In this document: piece after piece, positions 30,821-42,430 of the stretch | How positions within the stretch are numbered: the first letter of the stretch is position 1 | Layout: each line of letters opens with the position of its first letter | NCBI GenBank assembly: GCA_009829735.1 | Contig: CM020620.1 | Location: forward strand, 21,364,020-21,428,019 | Length of the DNA stretch: 64,000 bases | Source: Pyropia yezoensis | Taxonomy: Eukaryota > Rhodophyta > Bangiophyceae > Bangiales > Bangiaceae | Direction: 5' to 3' | Program-made: the position numbers and the translations under genes | Notes under the pieces: model-generated | The model's input: only the letters and a program-made list of their open reading frames with translations | The model's database searches: none | What the model was told of the DNA's origin: nothing

Positions 30821-32584
30821 GGCTATATAGCCCAGAAGACGGGGCGGCCCAGCGGGGGCACGGAGGAGGACGGTGGTTGCAGTCGCGGGGAAGCGCAGCT
30901 GGTCACTGCAGTGAAGCTCGCGGGATCGGCAGCTAGAGGACACAGCTTTCCGCTCAGGCCCCGTATCGGCGTTTTTGAGCGCAGTTTACGCTCAGATAGC
31001 GATTGTGATACAGTACGGTCTTTGATGCGCATCAGTTTTCGCTCCGAATGGATCACGGGAGCGAGGCATCCCAGCCACGAGCGCGTCCGTCACTTGTCCT
31101 TGTCTCCCTCTCCGCCAAACTCCATGGCCAATGACTGGCTGCACTGGTCCCATACGGGAAGCTGCCGCAGGTGTACACAGGTTGTGTTACGCAGAGCTGC
31201 GCGACAGAACGGGCGCGGCTGGGTCGCAGTCTTTCAGGGCTCCAAGCGGCACGAGACGGGGGCAGGCGTGAGAACCTCCGCGTGTCCGTTTGGATGGCAA
31301 CGGCCGACAGGAGGACTGGCAATGCCGTGGATGCCGATGTAAGGAAAGGGGGACACAGAAGGGGCGCGGTAGAGCTTTGTATGCACTCTCACTGCTGGCT
31401 CTGTGCGCACCGACGGGTCGTGTATCATGTTCTGTCGTGTGGAATATCTGCTGCTTGCTGGTTGGGCAGTCGCTACGTCTACAGTCCATGGATACTGGTA
31501 GCTGGGCACGGTCGCGCGGGTAGACAAACAATGCTAACCCTGGTCCATGGCGCAGAATGGGTCGCCAGTATCCTCGCCGCCCGCCACCACCGCCTGACGG
31601 TGGACGCCACCATCGCCTGGCCACGCGCTCCCCCGCAGCTGCCGCCTGTGTTGTGGGGCGAGCCCGGGGAGGAGGAGCAACTTCCAGGTGCTGCCTCCCC
31701 CGGGTGGACACTGCGGGGAGGATTTGTCGTCCACCCGGCAGGGGGCGCTGCACACACGCAACCACGACCCGTGGCGCCGGCACCCAGCCTGGGTGGCGGC
31801 AGCACGCTGCTGCAAACCGGGCTGGACGCTTGAGGGGGGTGCGGCCATGATGGAGGGCGCCATCACTGCCTCCCCACGGTCTGCGGGTTGCCCTCCGCAC
31901 TGGGAGCGGGCGGCGGCGGGCCATAGCCACGCTCTGAGTGGCTGGGCAGGCGCCTGCCATACGCCCGACAGGCACGTTAGCCACACACTGAGGCTGGCGT
32001 GCAGGCTGAGCGGACGACGGGCGCGGCCGGGGGCCGACGAGGGATTGCACGCACCGAGGGGATGGCCCACGTGAGCCCCCGAGCGGGGGGGCCAAGCGTG
32101 GGCAAGCGCCCAAGGTGGGCACGGCACGCCTGCCGAGTGGCGAACGCCGCCGTATGAGGGTCGGTCTATTTAGTTTATAGGTGAACAACCGCGGGGACTA
32201 GCCCTGCGGGGGAGAGAGAGCGAAAAGCTTTTACCTTTAGAGACACTTCCTCGACACTGGCACTGCGCGGGAGTAACGGCGAACGCACACGCAACGACTG
32301 CGACGCGCACCGCTACCAAGGTTGTTCACTACAGCCTGCCGCCATCCCCGCCGCCCCACGCCACAGCCACAGCCACCGCCACCACCACTGCCGGTGGTGA
32401 GACGTTGATGCATGGGCCAGAGGAAGACCTGAGAAACCTCGAGAGATCACCCACCGCTATCTGGAAAGCAAATGACGGGCGACGGCAGCAGACGAGGAAA
32501 GCGCTGCCGCATCGGAACCGCCCGTGGGGCCGCACCGCCCGGCGACCCCTCTCCCCCCCTCCCTAAATAGGGGCGCCCCCCCCC
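30821..32584. other. Intergenic region of 1.8 kb, no supported gene
   Basis: Plus-strand 31171-31833 and minus-strand 31187-32188 frames overlap each other, and neither has a family signature. ATACAGTACGGTC lies at about 31010-31022, 190 bases upstream of the aminotransferase start. A CCACAGCCACAGCCACCGCCACC stretch at 32360-32385 is a simple repeat. Confidence 0.35.
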
Positions 32585-33085
32585 TCACCAACAAAACGCC
32601 CACAGCACCGCCACGTAGGCGCCCACTGACAGGACAGCGCGGACGTGGTGGCGGCGGCAAAAGCTGCGCGCCGTAGCGGCCACGCGCTCGTCCGCGGCGG
32701 CGCCCGCGCCCCGCAGCGACGCAATGTCCTCTCCCATAAACACCGCCGTCCACAAAATGACGGCCACCATCGCGGCCGCCGCGGCCGCCGCGGCGGTCGC
32801 CGCCCCGCCCGATGCCGCCCCCACCGCCGTCGACGCGGCGGACGCGGTGAACGCCAGCCACGCGTACGCGGCGGCGGCGGCGACGCCCAGCGGGGCCATC
32901 CAGTCGCGCCCAATGGGCCACCAAATGCGGAAAAAGGCGCGCAGGACGGCTGTCTCACCTGCCGACACCAGCCGCCCCAGCGTCCGCGCCTCGACGGCCG
33001 ACACAAACGCGAGGGAGCCCGCGTGGAGGCCGCCAAAGAACAGGGAGACGGCCAGAGCGGTCGAGTGGGGGGGCGGGGAAGCCAT
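32585..33085 (-). CDS. DUF1772-like four-helix membrane protein
   Basis: 166 residues from GCCATGGCT at 33085 after a C/T leader; the frame extends upstream to 33385 only as leader-like sequence. Four hydrophobic helices lie at about residues 10-30, 62-82, 90-115 and 145-164. Features shared with the DUF1772 family (which includes fungal anthrone oxygenase-like proteins) are the Gly-Gly-Leu-His-Ala-Gly turn in helix 1, a Phe-x-x-Trp-Trp-Pro stretch between helices 1 and 2, and an Arg-x-x-His-His-x-x-Arg patch before the last helix. Function in algae is unknown. An ordinary unassigned tetraspan is the alternative. Confidence 0.55.
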   Translation of the reverse strand: MASPPPHSTALAVSLFFGGLHAGSLAFVSAVEARTLGRLVSAGETAVLRAFFRIWWPIGRDWMAPLGVAAAAAYAWLAFTASAASTAVGAASGGAATAAAAAAAAMVAVILWTAVFMGEDIASLRGAGAAADERVAATARSFCRRHHVRAVLSVGAYVAVLWAFCW

Positions 33086-33627
33086 GGCCAAGTCAAAACG
33101 GACGCGGGGGGAGGGGGGGCGGGGTGCACCGGGGAGTGGCAGCGTGACAACGGCAGGAGTCGGCACGAGAGAAAGAAGAGAGGGGCGGAGGGACGGCCGT
33201 GCACGTTGCCGAGCAGGGGAGAGGTGCGCGTGCGGAGCGACGACTGCCCGACGGAGCTTTAATACCGGCGTGATGCCACCCAGTGTCCTCGCCGTCTGCG
33301 TGGCGGAGAGTGCTCTCCCCCGTACATGGACATGGTCGAAAAAAACGAGTTCTGGTGGGCATGTCCTACCGGCATCGATGAGCACCTCAGGAGGCCTGAT
33401 GGACGACGTTGAACGATCGACCGTAAGCTACGTCGACGACTGGGTGCCGAAGATGATGGATAGGTCGGCGTGGCCGGGTGTGTCCCTCCTGGCATCCGTA
33501 CTTGGGGCGCTCATTTAATTGCATTTCAGGTGTTTACGATGCAGAGTGAAAGTGCTGGGGGGTAGTTTCTCCGAGAACGCCACGTGTGTAAGTAGTGCAT
33601 CAAGGATCAGTCGTGTGTAAACCAAGG

Positions 33628-34120
33628 ATGGAAAAAAGGGATTTCTTACATCCCAGATAGATTAATCTATAAATTAATAAATTAAATATCAAATGTGATT
33701 AATCATGTTTTTGCTGGACTTGGCCTGACCTCGCTGCCGCGACGCCGTGGAGCGCGCCACTCACTTCGTCGCCCAGACACTGCCCTCTACTCCTGCTCGC
33801 TCCTCGCACTCTCGTTGCTGATCTTCTTGCCGCACAGGACGGTGTTGAAGGCGGCGATGGATCGGCTGCGACCCTGGGCGTTGCAGCGAAGGCGACAGAG
33901 CAAGCGGCCGTAGCAGTCTCGGCAGTAGTGTTCTTCAGCGTCGCACCGATCCACCACCGTACTTGGGGCGTGCTACCATCAGCGTGGGAGGGTCTGTGGC
34001 CCGGGCGGCGGCGAGGAAGTCTGCGGTGTCAGCGACAGCAGTGGTGGTATAAGTGGCAGCGTCCACGTGAGCGACGGACCGTCGCGCAGCGCCAGCCCTA
34101 CTGTGGCTGCTCCGTGGCGT
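33628..34120. repeat. Short interspersed repeat, uninterrupted copy
   Basis: About 493 bases that match 36233-36556, 38061-38143 and 45273-45390 in order. The left part is AT-rich (ATTAATCTA words); the right part ends CTCCGTGGCGT. The minus strand holds a short frame with Cys-rich spacing (Cys-Arg-Asp-Cys-Tyr-Gly-Arg-Leu-Leu-Cys), which could be the decayed end of a transposase, but stops lie just upstream. The family is unidentified. This copy is the empty site for the two insertions described at 36557 and 38144. Confidence 0.85.
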
Positions 34121-36232
34121 CTGACTTGTACATAGCTCTGTTCATGTACTGTGTTTGGTTGTGCTTGGCCTGTTCATCTTCTGAACGTATCTCTCGCTGC
34201 GTGATTTGTATTTAAAAAAAGGGGGGGACCTGATGAACACCTGTGGCACAGCCAGCTTAACAGCTTCACTAGCATGGGCGTCGATCTTGGACGCGAGCGG
34301 CCTCGCTCTGTGTTAACAGCCGTGTTGTGCTTCCCAAACAACCCCTCGCACGGCGCTTCCCGCTGACAGTTCAAGCTCTCTCTACAAGCCCTGCGCAGCG
34401 GGTCGAAAACCCTGTCCTATACCGACGGCCGATTTGACGTGCAACGGCGTGCGCGACCCGTTGCACGTGCACTGCAATGTGGCCCCAAGCGCCCAAGAAC
34501 GCCCTTTCCCGCGTTTATGCACTGCACGTCTGTCGCGCTACGGCCCCCCCCAGAAGGGGAGGCGCCGGCGAGACCCCGTGTTTTTGAGAGGAGCATGAGA
34601 ACGACATTGTGGAGGTGTGCGTGAAGAGCGTTTTTCTCTCCGGCGCTTCCTTCGCCAGTTATTGCCTTTCGTTTTCTGGATCATGTCGTGAAACACATGC
34701 ATTCGTACATACACGGGGCTTTCACGTTGCACGATTCGCGGCCACGCGCTGCATAGAAGTGGAAAAAGAGTTTGCAATACTCACCCCCCTGCACCAGATC
34801 CCGTGCAATCTTGCACGACCAAGCATGGCATATGCTTGCAGACCTGTGCAAAAGCTCATGTTCTCTTCAACGACATGCTTCTTGAGAGCAACCCGCGCGC
34901 CCCATCTACAGTGCGTACTCAGTAGCGTGTCTCTGCACGCCAATGCAGCCGAGCGACTCTCTTCTTACCGAGTGGAGCGATCTCCAGTTCACGGTCTGTG
35001 CACGAACGCGCACACTGGGTGCGGGCCTCATGCGGCATCCGCCGCGCGCCTGCAGCATTTTTCGGTGCAAAATGCAGTGAATCGTGCTCTTAACCAGGTA
35101 CACGAGGTGAAGAAGACGCCAGTGAAGTGACATTTATGCTTTTCTACAGGTAGGCTAGGCCAGCGCCCCCAAGGCCGCCTGCTGACTGACCCGCAACGCG
35201 GGTGGGCCCTACCAGAAAAAAATGCAGAGAGGTAAAGGTACAGGCACCAAGGTAGTAAAGACGACGCGCGTGCCCACGTCCACCGCCGTCGCAAAGGGGA
35301 AACGCAGAGAAGAGGCGTTGGCTGCCCCGCCTCGAGCGGCTCATCTCGCTTGGGATGGTGTGGGCGCGGTACGGTCGGCGCCGCTCGCGTTGGAGGCGCC
35401 GGCTTGCGTGCGTCTTGACAGACTTGGCGAGGAAGAAGGGCGCTTTGACCCTCAGGGTGCTGCGCAGCTCGATGCTTATAGGGGATGGGCGGGCGGGACG
35501 CGTGAGGAGAAAGGACGCTGCCGGCCAGCTGGCCGGCGGTGGCCTGCCCCACCCCGCCACGGGTCTTAACCCGGCGGGTGTCGCGCGCCTCCCCCGCGCC
35601 GGTGCCCCCCACAGGGTGCCGGGGCGTGGGCGCAAGCAGGTACAATCAGGGGCGCCGTTGGCTGGCCAGTGGGACGGTGGTACGAACTTGCGTTGAAGGG
35701 CGCGGCCGCCAGTGCCACTGCCGCCGTGGCAGCGCCGGGAGGAACAGCAACGCAGCGGCCGTAGGGGGCGGGCCGCAGCGACAAACGGTCGTGGCGCCGG
35801 CGAGTGGAAGCAGAGGGGTGCGCGGCCGCAGCCGAGCAACGGTACCCTGCCCCGCCCGCCGGTGACGACCAACGGCGCGTCAAATTCCGCCCGCCTGCCC
35901 CCGAGGGGGCGTGGGCGGCGGACACGCGGGCGGCCAAGGCCGCCGCGGACGTGGCGCGGAGGAGGCGCGTGGTGCCGCCGAGGGAGACAGACAGCGACGA
36001 CGGGCGCGCCCACGGCACGCCCGCTTGAGCGGACCGCGCGCCCCCCGCGCGGTCGATCGCACAATCACAGCCAGTTACAAGAAGAATCATCATTCCAGAC
36101 ATAAGCAGGGGAAAACGTGCACAGTTGCAAGAATTGGGGCCCTGTGCACACCCGTGCTGGGCCGCGCCAGAACGTGTTTACCAGCCCGAACACTAAAAAT
36201 CGGCTCGAAGCAAGGGACGATTTAAGACATTC
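34121..36232. other. Region between repeat copies; weak frames only
   Basis: From 34121 to 35140 base composition is more moderate. A plus-strand frame at 34609-35130 (173 residues) shows no family signature. From 35222 a frame begins after an A run with Lys/Thr/Val-rich residues and continues to 35569. A second frame, 35804-36028, ends in an Arg-Glu-Thr-Asp-Ser-Asp-Asp-Gly tail. The two could be exons of one unknown gene, but no convincing splice pair was found. Confidence 0.3.
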
Positions 36233-36556
36233 ATGGAAAAAACAGGACTGTTTAAATCCCAGGTAGATTAATATAAGATCAATATATTAATCTATAGATT
36301 CATAGGTTAAAGATCGATTTTCAATTAATCTACTGTTTTTTGCTGGTCTTGGCCTGACCTCGCTGCCGCGACGCCGTGGAGCGCGCCACTCGCGTCGTCG
36401 CCCAGACACTGCCCTCTACTCCTGCTCGCTCCTCGCACTCTCGTTGCTGACCTTCTTGCCGCTCAGGACGGTGCTGAAGGCGGCGATGGGTCTGCTGCGA
36501 CGTTCGACGTGGCGGCAAAGCCGATAGAGCCAGTGACCTTAGCAATCCCGGCACTA

Positions 36557-38058
36557 TAGTCGATTCCATATTGCTAGGCCCCTGGCCACCGGGCAACTTT
36601 GTCGCTGCATAAGTTCGTCAAGACGAAACAGCTGAACGCTTATCTCAGTCCATACGATGAAGCTTCTCACTGGCTTTCTCTTGAGCCACTCTACTCGGCT
36701 CCACGATGCCGAGACCGTACATCGAGGTGCCGACAATGAGTTGCCAGCCTTATTTTTCTCACTTATTGCTGTACTCAGAGCGCTCTGGCCAGGTGAGTAT
36801 TGACCCTTCGGAAGTGGCACCGACTCAGTTCGTGTACGAAGAGGTGCGGGGGGCCGTCCAGGCCGTCGCGGGCACGCTCAAATCACGAGAAGCGCGGGAG
36901 AAGCGTTCATAGCACACGTAGGCGGAAGTCCTCGGCGGGTCGAGCGCAGAATCGTGCGTTGCGAAATCAACTTCATGAGTCAAAGAGCGAACGGGGGCCA
37001 CTTCGAGGGGGCTACTTGTGTGATCCCTTGCCGTTTCTTTGCCCGCCTTTTCTTCTGCCGGATCACCTACCGCCTTAGCGCGCGCAGGGCGCCTTGCCAT
37101 GCAGCGGCAAAGGAGCTCGGGTGATCGAGGGAGGCTGCTGGCTGCCTTTCTTCGTCAGCATGCCTCGCGGGAGCGGTGCTGAGGCTGTCGCGCGTAAGCG
37201 CGGCCGCGCGATATACGCTCTCACGAGGGAGTGCGCCGTGATCGTGTCGAACGTTCGGGCGTTCTTCGAGCGTGAGCGAGACGTCGGGCGATCCAGGGCG
37301 CTGAATAACCCTGTGGAGCGCACCAGCTTAGCTACAGGAGTAAGTGAGCGGACTGTCAAGCGCGTGCGCTCGGAGAGCTATCAAGCTACGCGTCGGCCGA
37401 CAGGGGAGCCAGAGAGGCGGGCGACCAGCCGCCGCGTGCCTGCGGCGCAGCGTGTGAGGGTCCGCGAGTCGATTTATAAGCAGTTTGAGAACCGCTCGGT
37501 GCCCACGCTGGACTCAACTCTGTTGTACCTGGCGGCTGAGCGCGCCGCAGGGCGGTCCGACAGCACCTACCCGGGGTCCCGCACCACGTTGTTGGCGGTC
37601 GATCACGGTCGCAGTGACGGGTAAGGGCACCCGTTGCGAACCAGCCACCGCGAGGCGGTGACGGACAGCGACGCATACCGGGATGGTGGGTCAGGGCGAG
37701 GGAATGAGTGTCCAGGGGGAGACACGCACCCCGTGGAGACGGCGACCACGTCCCAATCCACAGGTGCCGATTGAGTGGGGGGATGATGCAATTCCAAATG
37801 AAGCCCCCCCCTACACCAATTTCGATGTTGCGATCTACGTGCGACAACCGAGTGAAGACCGGTCATCGCGAGCTTTGCGTGAGATACGGGCACAAATAGG
37901 CACCTTGCGGCCCCCGTGAGGCTGCATGCATAAAGCAATCTTTCCAGAGGGAGCAGTACGCCGGTGCTGAACCATCCTACAAAGTTTCAACTCGATGTCT
38001 TAAAGAGCGTTGGCACAGGGGCCGGAATCCCACGGGCCTAGCTATATGGAATCGACTT
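36557..38058. mobile_element. Tc1/mariner-like element, 1502 bp, non-autonomous
   Basis: Terminal inverted repeats of about 25 bp: AGTCGATTCCATAT(T/A)GCTAG is seen inward from both ends (36558 onward, and the complement ending at 38057). TA is present on both sides (36555-36556 and 38059-38060), while the homologous empty site at 33926-33927 has one TA. The only transposase-like frame, at 37160-37624, covers the DNA-binding part; no DDE/D catalytic region was found, so mobility would need a transposase from elsewhere. Confidence 0.85.
37160..37624 (+). CDS. Truncated Tc1/mariner transposase, helix-turn-helix part
   Basis: 154 residues from the ATG at 37160 (AGCATGCCT); an in-frame ATG at 37094 is also possible. 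Residues about 58-75 (Thr-Ser-Leu-Ala-Thr-Gly-Val-Ser-Glu-Arg-Thr-Val-Lys-Arg-Val) are a typical first HTH of IS630/Tc1/mariner transposases. Residues about 95-125, with a Pro-Thr-Leu pair and Leu-x-x-Leu spacing, fit the usual second HTH. The frame then stops before any Asp/Glu catalytic residues. It could act as a DNA-binding repressor of related elements, but is more likely inert. Confidence 0.6.
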   Translation: MPRGSGAEAVARKRGRAIYALTRECAVIVSNVRAFFERERDVGRSRALNNPVERTSLATGVSERTVKRVRSESYQATRRPTGEPERRATSRRVPAAQRVRVRESIYKQFENRSVPTLDSTLLYLAAERAAGRSDSTYPGSRTTLLAVDHGRSDG

Positions 38059-38160
38059 TAGTGTTCTTCAGCGTCGCACCGACCCCCCACCGTACTTGGC
38101 GCGTGCAACCATCAGAGTGGGAAGGTCGGCGGCCAAAGCGGCGCCCTACAGAATGTGCAT

Positions 38161-38613
38161 CCCTCGATATTGAGGGTTTACACGCGATATCGCGGGTATT
38201 CTTTCCAATACAGTGCGACCCCTCACTTGCCCTGGGGTAGACCAAGGAGGTGGCCACCCTTCCAGTGTCCGACAGTTGTCCTGAGATGTTCAGATTTCAG
38301 CGATCTGGACGGTATGAGCCAATCAGCGCCCGTCAATCGCCCGAATATGAGCCGCCCGGCCGGGCCACTTCACGCGTACCCCCCCCTCAGTTGTGCCGAT
38401 CGGCACAACTGCGGGGCGGCCAAGTGAGGGGTCGCACTGTATCGGAGGTGGACACCTCGAAATCGTGGGTGAATAGGAGCACCACCCTCCGTATCGAGGC
38501 CGGAGTACCGGCCTCCCAACAGGCAGCCTCGATCTTGGGGACACCCCGTCACAGCTGTCGCGGGGAAGCCGCGATATCGAGGGTCACCGATCGGAAACCC
38601 TCGATTTCGAGGG
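38161..38613. repeat. Left subterminal palindromes of the CACTA element
   Basis: CCCTCGATATTGAGGG at 38161-38176, CGCGATATCGCG at 38183-38194, GCGATATCGAGGG from 38571 and CCCTCGATTTCGAGGG at 38598-38613 share a CGATATCG-type core. Right-end counterparts are listed separately. CACTA elements use such clustered motifs as binding sites for their TnpA-type protein; binding here is inferred. Confidence 0.7.
38211..38439. mobile_element. 229-bp MITE inserted in the CACTA element
   Basis: Inverted ends CAGTGCGACCCCTCACTTG (38211 onward, complement ending at 38439) match perfectly over 19 bp. TA lies outside both ends (38209-38210 and 38440-38441). A perfect 24-bp palindrome sits at 38388-38411. 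TA duplication and a CAGT start indicate the Tc1/mariner superfamily. It separates members of the CACTA subterminal repeat array, so it arrived after the CACTA sequence formed. Confidence 0.85.
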
Positions 38614-38772
38614 CGATGTGACGCCCTGGAAGGATCTCGAGTCTTCCAGATCCTTCCGGAACGATCCAGACCTGGTCTTGGATGGAGCCTCCAACCGGGT
38701 TCCAAATTGGCATCCGCGTCGCTCCATATTGGCTCCCGGAATGGGACATACACTATGTCACTCTTGAACGCT

Positions 38773-38806
38773 CATTGGCCGACGTGACAGGTTTGCGCGT
38801 ATAAAA
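38773..38806 (+). promoter_or_regulatory. CCAAT and TATA boxes of the transposase promoter
   Basis: An inverted CCAAT word (ATTGG, from 38774) is followed by TATAAAA at 38800-38806, about 210 bases before the ATG at 39013. Transcription would be expected to start near 38830, giving a leader with the C/T runs typical of this genome. Confidence 0.6.
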
Positions 38807-39012
38807 CCACTCCTTGAGAGCCACTTCAAGCCGCCGTTCCCTCCCCATCATCCAACGTCAGCTGCACGCACGTACGCTTCGACCCAACTGCGACGGTCGA
38901 CCAACCGGTCGACCAGCCATCATCCCGCGCGCCCTCTCCGCCCCCCCTTCCACTGTCCGCTGCCGCCGCTGCTCCCCCTCCCCCCTTCTCTCCACAAGCG
39001 CCGCTCATCCAC

Positions 39013-42000
39013 ATGTCATCAGAACAACCAGAATGCTTCTGCTCGCGCTGCACGTTGGGGAACCCAGGGAACCCTCAGCGGGTGTCTCTGGCTACGTGGA
39101 AAAGGCACAACCGTAAGCGCACCCGACCCCTGGCCGGTACATCTGGAGGGCCAGCCGAAGTCGCGGAGGCTGGGACTTTGCCACTCGCCGTGCGTGCTGG
39201 GCCTGCAGATGGTGCTGGGTTTGTCGGGGACCTGGCAGGCGGACCCGCGCTGCCAGCCGGTGCAGCGGACGACCCAGAGGGCGCTCTGAGTGCACCAGAA
39301 ACGAGCGACGATGGGTCCTCTAGGAGTACCGGCAGCAGCAGCAGCTCCAGCGCTGCCAGTCCAAATGTGGACCGTGATAATGCACCCGCCCCAGCTGCAC
39401 CGCCGCAGCCCATTGTCCAAGACGTGGCGCGCTGTAACGAGGTGCTTCTCCCAGTCGTCCAGTTCACGGAAAACATCGACGATTTAGCTCTGTACGCTTG
39501 GTTCGTACAACACAACGTCCGGAAGGCGGCAGTGAAAGATCTACTGAGGCTGAAAACGTGCTCCGCTGCTTACCGCACTCCCGCGAAAACGGAGCGGTTT
39601 ATTGATGCCAGTGTGGACGTTCACCAGCGCCAAGTTGATGCCTGTATCAACGGCTGCGCTGCCTACACGCACACGAGGGCAGCGCTGACAAGCTGTGAGT
39701 ACTGCGGCCAGACACGCTTTCGAGCGAGCGGGCAGGCAGCCAAGCAGGTCACGTACTGGTCCTTGTCGGGACGGCTGATCAACATGATTAGCGACCCTAC
39801 ACTCGGACCAGAAACGATTGCAACGATGGCGAGGGCTCGTGAGGCTGCGGGACATCCCGTCCAAGACTTGAGAGATTGGTACGATGGCAGCAATATTCGA
39901 GACGCTGTAAGGGCGGGCTACTTCAACGCCGATACGGACATCGCACTGAGCCTGTCCACCGACGGCTTCGAGGCGTGGCGTCAAATGGGCTTCCAAGGAT
40001 GGCCTGTAATAGTTACCGTACTTAACCTGAGCCCTGAGATTCGGTCCCGGAATGTGTGCCAAATCTTGGTCACTGTAACTCCTGGACCCAAACAACCACG
40101 AGATCTCGAGTCTTTTCTGCACCCCTTGGCGGAGGAGCTGGACCTGTTGGCAAGGGGAATTCCAGGAGTTCGAGTGTATGGGTCGACTGAGTCGCACACA
40201 TTGCGAGGTCTGGTCCTCCAAGTCACTACCGACATGTTGGCTGGCAACAAGCTCTTCAATGCCGTGGGGCATAATGGTCATCAGCCTAACCGATTTCGGG
40301 CTTTTCACGGTGTTTTCGCGCCCGGAGCGAACCACACCTACCACCCCCCCAAGCATCCTGGTACGGGCGAGGTCCTGTTTTCTGTGGACGGCTGCGTAGT
40401 TCCCAGAAGGACGGCAGAGAGCATACGCGCTGCCGCGACGGCCATGGAGGCTGGCAAGACCGCAGGTCGATTGCAAGCGTACCTGACCGGCCTCGCCAAA
40501 ACAACCGGCATCAAGGGCCACTCTTTGCTTTTCTGCCCCAGCCCCGCTCAACGACTTTCCTACCCTAACCTGGCCTATCTCTCAGAGATTGGACCTGCGG
40601 CGGCTCCATACGACACCATGCACCTGCTGCTTCTCAACGTGGTCCCGCTTCTCTGGAAACTGTTTTCTGGCGGCCTTCCGATTGTAGGCGACGCCTCTGA
40701 AGACTACGTGTTGCCACGGCAAACTGTCGTCTTGATTGGCAGGGAGATGGAGAACGCCCGACAAACCGTGCCCCTCTCTCAAGCGCGGTCCTTGAGGAAC
40801 ATTGACATCAAGAGCAAGTCCTTCAAAGCAGTCGATTGGATGTATTGGCTTCTAAGTACCGGAGAAGTCCAGCTCGCCGAACGAATTCCGGACTTGTACT
40901 ACAATTTGTTCATGTCTCTGTGCCGTGCCAGCCGACTGCTGTTTCGACCAAGAGGTCTGAGCATGTCTGAGCTCGGAGACGTCGAGATCGACCTCAAGCG
41001 CTTTGTGGGACAGTACTACGCATCCGTTTATCGTGGCTCGTCTCCCGTCTGTCGATCAACTGTAGCAGCAGTTTTGGACATTGTGCCTAACCTCAGGTCC
41101 TGTGGACCAGCCTGGGTGTCGTGGCAGTTCCCCGCTGAGCGGAAGATTGGGTCCCTTACGGCGCTCATCGGTTCCCGATCAAACCCGTACGCGAGCCTCG
41201 TCAACAATGTTTGTTCCCAGTACAAGGCCGAGCTCATCTCTTCTTTTGGGCAGACGTATGTACCTGGCCAATGGGCGAGGGCAACGGGCAAAGAGCCGCG
41301 CAACGACGATCTGCCCTCCCACAGTTTGCGGCTCTCCATGGAAGATGGTCTCGGTCGGGCTCTCATGCCGCCTCCGACCAGAGCAGCTCCACTTCAAGGA
41401 GAGGAGCTGACGTGCATGCGTGCAGTCCTCCTGGCTGACGGCGTCAACTTGATGGATGAGCCGATAATTGCGGTGAAATACTTTCGGTTAAGGTTTGCTG
41501 GAGGTGGAATTGCTGGGGCCCGGCCAATTAGGGCGGAAAGCGAATGTCATTGCCGCCGTAACTTCCTTGTTCGCGTTAATTCTTCTGAAAGGCGGCGCGC
41601 TGCTAACGGTCAAGTTCAAGAAGTAGCAGTGAGCACCTATGGCGCCGTGCTTCACTACGCTGCGGTCCCTGTCGTGGGGGAGCCCGGTCACAAGGTTTTT
41701 GCCTTCATGGAGCGCATCAAGTCTGCTCGTGACAGGTCTGGGAGGTACGGATACGCGGCGCAGAAGAGGGGAAGAGACTGCTTTCATGGCTTTGGAGGTG
41801 CCAAGCAGTACGTCCCAGTGGGGGCTTTGGACGCTGCGGTGGGAGCGTTGGAGCGGGAGGGCCTTCATGCCGTGCTTTTTGATCGTGAGCCTTTCTCAGA
41901 TAAAACGAGGTGAGTAAATAGTGTTTTTGTTTGGTTCCATTTTTTTTTCTCGAACAATTTTAGCGTAGCATGGGGCACGACTTCTGGCCCTGTGCACGTC

Positions 42001-42069
42001 ATCAACGCACGTGGCAACTGTTCACACGTGGGAAGAAGTACCTCCCTCACCAATGTGAATTTACACTGA
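39013..42069 (+). CDS. Tnp2-type CACTA transposase, two exons
   Basis: Exons 39013-41909 and 41964-42069, with a 54-bp intron whose ends are AG|GTGAGT and TTTTAG|C. Spliced length is 1000 residues; unspliced, a stop follows at once. Residues 8-32 form a small Cys/His motif (Cys-x-Cys-x-x-Cys, then Thr-x-x-x-His) common at the start of Tnp2 proteins. About 195-235 is a zinc-ribbon-like segment (Cys-x-x-Gly-Cys, Cys-x-x-Cys). The Tnp2 core follows with Leu-Ser-Leu-Ser-Thr-Asp-Gly-Phe near residue 318, carrying the first catalytic Asp, and downstream Val-Thr-Pro-Gly-Pro-Lys-Gln-Pro and Asn-Arg-Phe-Arg blocks. The enzyme cuts and joins element ends. The frame is intact, and codon usage is less GC-rich than in neighbouring host genes. 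Confidence 0.85.
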
Positions 42070-42430
42070 ACAGCAAAATTGACCTAATCGTCTGTCGTGG
42101 GATCACCTCCTGCGAGACTTCCTGACCTCATATGTGGGAGACCGGTATATTTTTGAGGGACTGCCGGCAGATTGTCAGATGTATTTTTGGGAAATTCTCC
42201 GCACTCCAGCTGGAAGGCCGGAGATGGCGGCGGCCGGCGCTTGCGTCGTGTGGCTGGCCTGCGCTTCCTCTACCCACCCGATCCGTGACCACCTTGTCGC
42301 GGTCCGCCACCATCTCACACCTCCTTGTCCGCCCTCCTCCCTCCCCCCCGGGCTGGATCTGCCCGCCAGACCATTCTCCCCGGCCTGCTGTGTTTGCTCT
42401 GTCACACTCGAGCACTTGTCGGACGGCATC

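Noticed and set aside
30822-30830. TATATAG next to the aminotransferase start
   Set aside because: It touches the start codon itself, too close to act as a TATA box for this gene.
34609-35130. Plus-strand frame of 173 codons
   Set aside because: No family signature and no leader tract; moderate GC makes a chance frame likely.
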